DNA from: Austropuccinia psidii
Lineage: Eukaryota > Basidiomycota > Pucciniomycetes > Pucciniales > Sphaerophragmiaceae
DNA length: 64,000 bases
Assembly: GCA_023105745.1 (NCBI GenBank)
Contig: JALGQZ010000003.1
Coordinates: 75,428,696-75,492,695, forward strand
Reading direction: 5' to 3'
The number at the start of each line of letters is the position of its first letter. Within the stretch, counting starts at the first letter, position 1. Positions 11,901 through 22,500 of the stretch are shown in pieces. Made by a program: the position numbers and the translations under genes. Below the pieces are notes generated by a model that was given only the letters and a program-made list of their open reading frames with translations, was not told the origin of the DNA and did no database searches.

Positions 11901-12812
11901 TTTCTGACAACGTGGTAAGACAAGAAAACATTGAAACAGCCTCAACAGTAACCAGCATTATCCCTGCCAGTACTGTCAATTCTGATCATAATAGCACTGT
12001 TATTGTGACTCAAAATAACCAGCCTGAACCAATATCTTCTGAATTAATTAACTTGGACATAAGTAATACCCTTCAGAAAGCTAAAAATTTGGCCAATAGT
12101 AAGTTTTTTGACGTAAAAATACTATTTTAAGCCTTTTTAACCATAATTATGCCTTCAACCAGATCAGGAGCCAGCTACAACCCCTCAAGCAGCTCCCAAA
12201 AAGGTAATAGACGTGATTATGGCAGAGGCCAACCAGGTACAGAAGGAAAAGGGTCAGTTGATGACTTCCAAACAACTAAAATGGGTCATTCTGAAGCTGA
12301 TAATACCATTTTACCTTCAAAAAGAGCTGACACCGCCACAAGAAGCCTCAGTGGACATATACAAAGCCAGCCACAAAGCTTACAACAATGCACTGCAGTA
12401 CAAGGAGTACCAGATCCTGGCAGATCTGTGGAAAAACTGCATGAATTCTTACCTGACAGTAAGAAAATTCTTGGGCCATCCCAACACTTGCAAATTGCTC
12501 AATGGATGGCATCCATTGATGGAGAAGAAAAACATGATGCTTTTGACACTAGAATGGAGGAAAAACAACCCTCCACCACCCAAACCAGTGCCAAAAACAG
12601 CCCCAGTGGCCAGCAGCAGCAATTCCAACGTGAAAAAGCAGCCACAAACTCCAAACAAGGGCAAAGGGAAGGCACCAGCCCCAAACCCTTACAGCCAGGG
12701 CTACATAATCCCAAAGATTCAGCAGGATGCCATGGAAAATGTATTTCAGATGGCCAGAACCATGATGGAATTACAGAAGAAGGAGGAAGCCAGATTAAGG
12801 TTCCAGAAATGA
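11901..12812 (+). CDS. spliced accessory ORF overlapping gag (exons 11901-12098 and 12163-12812)
   Basis: No function is recognised. The 5' exon follows a pyrimidine-rich acceptor (TCATTAATTTTAG) and is open in the frame reading [16 protein letters not shown]. It ends at a strong donor (AATA/GTAAGT, 12099). Removing 64 nt to the acceptor ACCAG (12162), which lies inside the first gag codons, shifts the reading into the frame [19 protein letters not shown] and on, without a stop, to 12812. That frame is not the gag frame. The protein would be about 280 residues: an acidic, Ser/Thr-rich leader; a Trp- and Leu-rich middle ([13 protein letters not shown]); a Pro/Lys-rich basic stretch ([13 protein letters not shown]); and a C-terminal helix ([19 protein letters not shown]). 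The exon has no ATG, so an upstream exon in the LTR is expected; otherwise translation could start at the internal ATG at 12219. Confidence 0.55.
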
Positions 12813-15800
12813 TTTCTGACATATTTGATTCCATCCCAGAGTTGTATAATGCTATAAATGACGTGAAAAAACATCTTTCTGATAAAAATGACACCATTTG
12901 TAACAAAATTAAAACAAACAACCTGAGTCTGTGCCAAATTAATGAAACACTTATGTGTTTTGAAAAAGTTTTAAGAACAATTAAAAATTCTAATAATGTC
13001 AATTCTTCTAACATTAAAATAAATGAACAATCTGCCATTATTAAAGAATTAACAGATAAATATTCTAAATTCAATATTGATGACATGATTGAAACAAGAA
13101 TTAAACAAGCCATAAATATTATCAAAACAGATAACAAGAAAGTCCTTGATGACATTTCAAATTTATTTACTGAAGTAAAGACATATACCATTGCCTTGAA
13201 AAAGTGTTTTGATACTTCACAAGAAGAAGTATCAAAATTATCAATGAAATTTAATCAAGTCACTGCTGATAATACAAGACAGACAGAGTTATGGCAAGAA
13301 CTGACACATAAGGAAGACATGTATAAAATTGAAGTAATAAATTTAATACAAAGCTTCCAACATGAATACAGAAATTCCCAAAGGTGTAGCAACAGTAAAA
13401 TGAATGACATTGAACAAATACTGAACACCTTACCAAGAATGTCTACACCTCTAAATCAAAATGAGGGCACAAGAATTCCAAATCCACAAGTATTGGATCC
13501 TGATAATTCACAATTAAAAAATGAATTATCCCCTTATTTTCATAACTTGGAACCATCAATGGGCCAAGCACTCTTGAAAGAAGTTCCAAAACTTAAAGAA
13601 TGGCCTCACTTCAGTGGTGAAGGAGAGTATGACCATATGGAATTCATTAGAGGTATTGACATGATCAAAGAGGATTTTGAATTACCAGACAGATTGGTAA
13701 CAGCCAGGTTTAACACCTTGTTTACCAGATCAGCTCACAGATGGTACATCAAAATAAGACAAGCACATGGACACCAGAGTTGGACTTGGTGGAAAACCCA
13801 AATCATCAACAAATGGGCAAATGATGCTTGGAGGTTTAAAGTTGAAACAGCCTTTGAATCTGCCAAATTTAATGCTGATAAAGACAGAGCTTTACAATGG
13901 TTTTGCCAACAAAAGGACAGATTAACAGCATTATATCCTGACATGTCAGAGTTTATGATCCATAGAAAAATTCTGAGACAATGTGGAGGTGACTTAGAGC
14001 ATGCTGTCAAAAGCAGGACTACTGAACAATCTTCAGCAGAAGATATTATCAATATACTAGAAGAAGTAACCACCAGAACCAAAATTGGTTCTAGTAGGGT
14101 GAATCTCAAAACAAGGTTTAATACACCTTGGAAAGATTCTGTGGACAAAAACCCCAAAGAAAATTCTGGTAATATTAAATATAAAGCTGCAGATACAGTC
14201 AGAAAATGCCATATTTGCCAAAGCACCACCCATTTAGCCAATACATGTCCAAAGAGGGGGAAAATCAATGAAATTGACATTGAAAAGGAACCAGATGTTG
14301 AAAAAGAAGACATAATTGAAGACAATTCAGATGATAAGTCATCCATATTTTCTGAATCTTCAAAAGATATAGAAAATATCAATGCCACTTTTGACATCAT
14401 GGAATCTTATTCCCACTTACCACAATTGAGCAATGGTCAAGTTGATTTATCAAAAGTTCAAGATGCACAACTTATGAAAACAAAACCAAACAGAGGAAAA
14501 GGTTATACAGCTGGTAACTCCTGTATAACAGAAGTGGTAATTGACAACAAGCCCACCAGACTTTTGCTTGACCCAGGAGCCTTCTGCTCTTGTGTTGGAA
14601 AATCCTTTCTTAAGACTTGTGTGCCAAATTTTGAAGACCAATTGTTACCAATTGATGGTATAAAATTCAACAGTGCAAGTAATCCAATGAAAGCATTGGG
14701 AATCTTTGAGACCAATGTCATATTCCCACACATAAATGGGAATTTAAGGATCACAGTTGAATTTGTTGTTATGGAAAATTGCTCTAGTACCCATTTTATA
14801 TTGGGAAATGACTATTTGATCATGTATGGGATAGATTTACATAATAACAAAGACAGATACTGTACAATTGGGGACAATAAGCGCCAGAAATTTGCCTTTT
14901 TACCATTTAAAAGACAAATTACAGTAAACAAAGTATCACCAGTCAACTTAGAGTTAGAAAAATTCAAGTCTGAACAGTTGAATGAGGCTGAGATAAGCCT
15001 TCATCTGACTTATAAACAAGAAAATGAACTTTCTTCCCTTTTGTATGACCACAAAGGAGCATTTGCTACAGACAAAGAACCTCTGGGAGCAATTATTGGT
15101 CATGAAGTTGACATCATTCTTAACATTGAGAGACCTTATCCACCACTCTTAAGAAGACCTGCTTATCCAGCAAGTCCAAAATCAAGAGAAGCTCTAGAAA
15201 TTCATATCAAAGAACTTCTAGACCTTGGTGTAATAAGAAAAGTAGGCCACAATGAGGAAGTAGAAATAACTACACCAGTCATAGTGGCGTGGCATAATGG
15301 AAAATCCAGAATGGTTGGGGACTTTAGAGCTCTGAACACTTACACTGTTCCAGACAGATACCCAATACCAAAAATCCAAATTGCCCTTACTCAAATATCT
15401 CAAGCAGTGTATATAACCACTATGGATGCCCTTAAAGGATTCCATCAAAATGTGGTAACACCAAGAGCAAGAAAATACTTGAGAATTATTGTTCATTGTG
15501 GAGTGTATGAATACTTAAGGATGCCCTTTGGTATCAAAAATGCACCTTCACACTTCCAAAGAATGATGAATGAAATCTTCCCTGAAGAACTCTCAGAGGG
15601 ATGGTTAATCATTTACATTTATGACATTATTATCTGTTCAAAGACTTGGGAGGAACACATGTACAGATTATCAAGAGTTTTGACAAAAATCCAATCAGTA
15701 AACATGAAGATCTCCTTGAATAAATGTCATTTTGGTTTTAAAGAACTTAAGGCACTAGGACATGTTGTATCTGGTTTGTCCCTTGGAATTGATAAAAACA

Positions 15801-17523
15801 AAGTTGCAGCAGTATTGTTAAAACCCAGGCCTCAGAATAAGAAGGAAATTCAGTCATTCTTGGGTTTTGCAGGATATTACAGGCAACACATTAAAGACTT
15901 TGCATCCATAGCAAGACCACTTTATAAGTTGTGTGACAAAGACACAGTATTTGAGATGACTGTTGACAGAGTCAAAGCTTTTGAATCTCTAAGAGAAGCA
16001 TTGACCACTGCTCCACTCTTACTGATGCCAGACTTTAAATTACCTTTCAAACTGTATATTGATGCATCAGGGGATGGACTAGGTGCTGCACTTCACCAAG
16101 TTCAGATCATAAATGACAAACCTGTAGAAGGACCAATATGTTTCATATCCAGGCAAATCAAACCAACTGAAGCCAGATATGGAGCAAGTCAAATGGAATG
16201 TCTATGCCTTGTCTGGGCCTTGGAGAAATTGAACTATTTCTTAGAGGGATGTGTTTTTGAAGTAATAACAGATTGTACAGCTGTGAAATCACTTTTGAAC
16301 ATGAAAACACCTAACAGACACATGCTCAGATGGCAAATAGCCATACAAGAATACAGAGGCAATATGACTATTGTTCATAAGGATGGGAATATTCATAAGA
16401 ATGCAGATGGACTAAGCAGATGGCCATTACCAAATAACATTGATAATCCTGCTTATGTTCCAGAAGAAGCTTCACCACAAATTCCAATAGAAGGAATAAG
16501 TGTTACAGACTTGAACACCACCTTCTTTGAAGAAGTCAGAAATAGTTACACTCAAGATAAGAATTGTAGCATCTTATGCCAATTACTTAACAAAGACTGT
16601 AAAGACAACTCTCTAATACATGCCTTGGATGAAGTATGGAGAAAATCTTATAATGAAGGAAGATTTCACCTACTGGATGGTATAATTTACCACAGAACCA
16701 AGCACACATGTGTCATGACAGTTGTAGACAGGTCATTAATCAATCTTGTACTGAGAGAATGCCATGATAGTCCCTTTTCAGGACATCTGTCTGAAGACAG
16801 AACAAGAGAGAAAGTGAAGACCTGCATATGGTGGCCAATGTGGCAAAAAGATGTTGCAGAATACTGCAAAACCTGTGACAGATGCCAAAAGGCAAATAAA
16901 TCCACTGGCAAAAGACTTGGAAATATGATGAAAATCCAAGAACCAAACAGACCTTGGGAAATTGTCCATATGGATTGGGTAACTGGCCTACCACCAGGAG
17001 GTGACAGGAGCTATAATGCTTGCCTAGTAATTGTGGACAGATTCAGTAAAACTCCAATCTTTTTACCATGTCACAAAGATGATACAGCCATGGATACAGC
17101 TCTTCTGATATGGAATAGAGTAGTGTCATGGACTGGGATATTTACAAATATCATCAGTGATAGAGATCCCATATTGACTTCAGCACTATGGACAAATCTT
17201 CACCAATTATTTGGCACTAAACTGTCTTTCTCTACAGCCTACCACCCACAAACTGATGGCCTGGCTGAAAGAATGATCCAAACCTTAGAGGACATGGTGA
17301 GAAGATTTTGTGCATATGGCCTTGAATTTAAAGATTGTGATGGATTTACCCATGATTGGTGTACTCTGTTACCAGCACTGGAATTAGCATATAAAACATC
17401 AATCCATGCTAGTACCAATCAGACTCCTGCTGTTCTAGAAAAAGGATGGAACCCCAAGTTACCCCAAGACTCCTTGAGGAAAGACTTAATTGAAATAAAT
17501 CCCACAGCTGCTAGCTTCAAAGG

Positions 17524-19443
17524 TGTAAGATGTGACTATGAAACTGATGATAATATTACTATTAATCAACAGCACTATGTCTGTTCTTATGAAATATAAT
17601 AATAAAAATTATTATAACCACAATTAAATAATTATAAAATTATTTCTTTCACGTGTTATACACTACTAGTGATTATAACAGTGAGCAGTAATTGTCTACA
17701 AGAATCAATTACAAGAAGAATTTAATAATAAAAACTTCTTTTATTAAAATAATAAAATTATTTTAATATATAATTATCTTTTACAAGAATAATTATAAAG
17801 ATAATTCTTGAAGAAAACTATTACTAGAGAAAAACTTTAAGAATTAAAGATAAAAGACTCACTAATACTCCAAAGAACTTATTGATAATAAAAGTAGAGA
17901 AATTTGACGTGGAATTGTGGATTTAAGGGATCAAAAGGATTTATAACAGTATTACAACAATATATAGTTGGATTCTATGATTTCACGTCTTTCTGATTGA
18001 TTCTGAAAGAATTAAAACACTTAAGAATAGTTGAACTAATACTTACTTGTTGGTAATAAAGATTTAATAAATTGATAAGATGATGATACGGAAAAAACAG
18101 CAAGAAGAGGCTTCTTTTAAGTCAATAACAGCTCACAGAGGCGTGCCATGGAGCAAACTGAAAAACCAGTGAGTGAGAAAACAATAAACCTTTTTGGATT
18201 ATTGATTGCATCATCTGTTGTCATGTAAGATTATCATAATTACTTAATTGATGCTTTTACGTGACTACCAACCCCAATATGGTTAAGAATAAAAGGAGTA
18301 ACACTTGTAAATCTTCTTTTATTCTAAAATAATCATTGATTTCTCAAAGTTATCAATGTTATTGCCAATTTCATCACAGGTTGTAATTACTGTGAATTTT
18401 TGAAGATTCAGTGTTTCACGTAGAATATCCAAAAATGGACTGTAAGTAAAACTTTTAATCTTACTAGTAAAACTGTAATTCCTTTTGGTTGTACCATAGA
18501 TAATACAGCTCTCCTTTAGTCCTGAAAGTTTCAGAAAGATTCATTAAGAATTGTATTTTTAATGAATTTTTGAAGGTTTTACCTCATTTCTACGTAGAAT
18601 TGCAAATAGCAGTGTTTTGCTGGTTGCTATGAGGTAAATCAATGAATATGGGTCCCAAAAGGGTTTTAATTACTCTTTTGGGGTTTATCCATGGAAAGTC
18701 ATTAGTAATTGACATGGTTACAGGAGTGTAAGTAGCTCATTACCTCCTTGGCACGTCAAAATAGCAGGTTATTTGCTATTTTCTGATGTTTTACAGTAGT
18801 TGTAACTTGGTAACCAAGTTCCCAAAGAGTTTTAGTTTACCAATTGGGCCAAGATGAGCCATGGATCCATGCTCTGGAGCTATCCACGCCTCTGAGGCCT
18901 CAGAAGTTGGGTACCCTGGCTCTCTTTGATGTCTTTTGTCCCCCTTGCCTATTTTTTACGTCAAAATAGTAATTTAAGCTTAAAGTGAGATATCCACTAT
19001 GGGTGTACCAAAAGTCCATGTAAGAATACCATGATATTAAGTGCTCAAAACATGCATAACACTATTCTTAGTGTATATGTAACATGGGATTTCTCACTTT
19101 CCCATTATTTTGGCTAAAAATCAAGAAAAACAAAAATTTTCACGGATCTTTTATGTGGTATTAATGATGTGGTATTGAAGTATTTTCCATTTTACCACCT
19201 CAAATACTTAAATTGAGCTTATTCACTCTATGGAGCTACCCTAGGTGAATTTTTGTGTAGAATCCAAATCTGGTCTTAAATCCATGGATTTACTTACTCA
19301 ATAAAAAGTTATTCATCTTTTCTGAAATTGAAAATGATGAATTTTGGATATATGCATGACTTATGAGTTTTGCATAATTCAAAATTTCTTTTTAAGATAA
19401 TTGTGGCCTATTTGGGTATGTAAAATATACCTCAAGGCTCACA
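17524..19443 (-). repeat. 3' LTR of C
   Basis: It is 1920 bp, starting TGTAAGATGTGACTATG on the plus strand and ending CTCAAGGCTCACA. Nearly all of its few CpG sites are in ACG context. It is the counterpart of 25991-27910. Confidence 0.95.
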
Positions 19444-19461
19444 TTCCCTCCCACCAAAAAA
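19444..19461 (-). other. polypurine tract of C
   Basis: On the minus strand, TTTTTTGGTGGGAGGGAA lies directly before the 3' LTR. It is the expected second-strand primer site of LTR elements. A closely similar tract lies beside the LTRs of B (28471-28489), A (7335-7352) and J (53132-53149). Confidence 0.75.
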
Positions 19462-19585
19462 TAAAATTGTACTACAATTTTATTAGTGATAAAAAGAATA
19501 AGGCCCCAAAAGGGGGTTAATGTCCACTGTCCAACCTCTTCACATTACTCAGATCAAGTAATTTAAAGCACATTTATAGACATAT

Positions 19586-22500
19586 TCAGGCTTGTGGCCT
19601 TCTTTCATGTCTAAATCTTCTTAAGAGCTTATCTGAGTCAGGTATTTCTGATTCTGCCATCCATTCATCTTCATGTACTGGATTTCTATATCTGACAAGA
19701 TATTCTCTTTGATTTTTACCCCTAAGTCTCCTTTCTTTAATGACTTTCTTTATCTTTCTGTCTTCATTCTGTTCCACAGGTGGTACAGTTAAAGGAGTTG
19801 GGTTTCTTAAAGGAAACAATTCTTTATCAGCTGGTTGATAAGGTTTTATCAAGCTGACTGGAAATGTGGGGTGTTTATTTTCCAATTCACCACTCAATTC
19901 CACCTGAACTGCATTGGTTCCATGTAAAGCAACAATAACAAAAGGTCCTACATAAGAATCTTTAAGTTTCTTTGGGCCTTTGATATTATTAAAATTCAAG
20001 GTTGAAACTAGAACTAAGTCCCCTACTTTGAAGTCTGGTACTTTATGACTCTTGTCCCACTTCTGTTTTGCATAATCAAAAGCATCATCCATACTTTGTT
20101 TTGCATGGTGTTTTACTTTATCAAGCATTAATTTGAAGCTGGAAGCTGTAGGATGAATGTCAATCAAGTCTTTCCTCAGTGTGTCTGCTGGGAGTCTTGG
20201 ATTCCATCCTTTTTCTAACATAGCAGGAGTTTGTCCTGTGGAAGAATGGACTGATGTCTTGTATGCCAATTCTAATGCAGGTATCAGAGTGCACCAGTCA
20301 TGGGTAAAGCCATCTGAGTCTTTAAATTCTAATCCATAAGCACAAAATCTCCTGATCATGTCTTCTAAAGTTTGAATCATCCTCTCTGCTAGCCCATCTG
20401 TTTGAGGGTGATATGCTGTAGAGAATGATAACTTAGTCCCAAACAATCTATGAAGATTGGTCCAAAGTGCAGATGTGAACTTGGGGTCTCTGTCACTTAT
20501 GATATTCTTAAATAACCCTGTATGAGAAATAACTCTACTCCATAAAAGAAGAGCTGTGTCCATAGCAGTGTCATCTTTATGACATGGTAAGAATATGGGA
20601 GTTTTGCTATATCTGTCTACAATGACTAAACAAGCATTATAACTTTTGTCACCACTTGGAGGAAGTGCTGTGACCCAATCCATGTGAACAACTTCCCAAG
20701 GGGATTTTGGTTCTTGAATATGGATCATTAATCCAAATTTCTTGCCTGTACTCCTGTTTGCTTTTTGGCATCTATCACAGGTATGGCAATATTCAATGGT
20801 TTCTTTTCTCCAAGATGGCCACCATGCACAGTTCTTCACCTTTTCAAGTGTTCTGTCTTCTGATAGGTGTCCAGAGTAAATGCTATCATGGCATTCATGA
20901 AGAATGGTATTGATGAGCAATCTACTACACAATGTCATCACACAAGAATGTTTTGTTCTATGGTAAATAATCCCATCAAACAAGTGAAATCTTCCTTCAG
21001 AATAGGAATTTTTCCAAACTTCATCTAGTGTATTAACCAAAGATGTGTCTTTGCAGTCTTTATCCAATAAAGAAATCAAGATATGGCAATTCTTGTCTTG
21101 TTTATAAGACTCTCTGACCTCTTCAAAGAATTCAGTCCCAATATCAGTTATGTTAATCCCTTCAATTGGAATCTGTGGTTCAGCTTCCAAAGGTACATAA
21201 GCTGGGTTATCAGGAGTGTTGGCTAAAGCCCATCTACTAAGTCCATCAGCATTTTTGTGAATGTTTCCTGCTTTATGAACTATAGTCATGTTTCCTCTAT
21301 ATTCTTGAATGGCTATTTGCCATCTCAACATATGTCTGTTGGGAGTTTTCATGTTAAGAAGTGATTTCACGGCATTACAGTCAGTTATCACTTCAAAAAC
21401 ACTGCCATCAAGGTAATAGTGTAATTTCTCAAGTGCCCATACCAAACATAAGCACTCCATTTGGCTTGCACCATATCTGGCTTCTGTTGGTTTGATTTGT
21501 CTTGAGATATAACAAACTGGTCCTTCTGTAGGTTTGTCATCAATAATTTGGACTTGGTGTAGGGCTGCCCCTAATCCATCCCCACATGCATCAATTTACA
21601 ATTTAAAAGGAATATTCCAGTCAGGCATGAGGAGTAAAGGTGCTTCTGTAAGGGCTTTCTTTATCTTCTCATAAGCTTTAATTCTTTCCTGTGTCATTTC
21701 AAATACAGTCTGTTGATCACAGATTCTATAAAGTGACTTGGCTAGAATTGCAAAATCTTTCAAGTGTTGCCTATAGTAACTAGCAAATCCAAGAAAAGAC
21801 ATCATTTCTTTTTTATTCTGGGGTATTGGCTTAAGTAACACTGCTGCTACTTTATTCTTGTCAATACCCAAGCTCAAACCAGAAACAACATGTCCTAATG
21901 CTTTGAGTTCTTCAAAACCAAAATTGCATTTCTTAAGTGAAATTTTCATGTTCACTTCTGCAACTTTATGAAGTACTCTTGCAAGTCTTTCAAGGTGCAA
22001 ATACCATGAGTCAGAACATATAATAATATCAGCAATATAAATGATAAGCCATCCTTCAGACAATTCCGTGGGGAAGATGGTATTCATCATTCTTTGATAA
22101 TGAGATGGAGCATTTTTAATGCCAAATGGCATTCTAAGATACTCATAAATACCACAGTGAGTGATAATTCTAAGTAATTTCCTAGCTTTAGGCGTCAAGA
22201 CATTTTGATGGAAGCCTTTTAATGCATCCATTGATGTTATATACTTGGCTTTAGACAATTGAGTCAAGGTTTCTTGGATCCTAGGGATTGGATACCTATC
22301 TGGAACTGTGTAGGTATTCAAAGCTCTAAAATCTCCAACCATTCTTGACTTATCATTATGCCATGCAATAATAACAGGTGTTGTCACTTCAACTTCCTCA
22401 TTATGGCCTACTTTCCTTAGCACACCAAGTTGGATCAACTCTTGGATATGTTTTTCCAAGGCTTCTCTAGCTCTGGGACTGGCTGGATAAGCTGGTCTTC

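Noticed and set aside
12099..12167. 69-nt in-frame intron joining the leader exon to Gag itself
   Set aside because: It is possible with an alternative CAG five bases on, but the 64-nt choice uses ACCAG, is conserved in four copies and family II, and yields a long open frame. Kept only as a minor alternative.
13735..14400. 221-codon antisense frame opposite the gag zinc-knuckle region, repeated in A, D and J
   Set aside because: It is a shadow of the Lys/Glu/Asn-rich gag codons. It is hydrophobic and Ser/Ile-rich, as expected from antisense reading, with no promoter or independent conservation.
12149..17523. RIP-type mutation as the cause of base bias
   Set aside because: The long frames have no excess of stops, and the loss is of CpG rather than general CpA-to-TpA conversion. 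Rust fungi are also not known for RIP.
17524..17599. C-terminal tail of the long B frame reading [10 protein letters not shown]
   Set aside because: These codons are read from the LTR of the inserted element C. The same DNA is at 25991 onward, and true B coding resumes at 27916.
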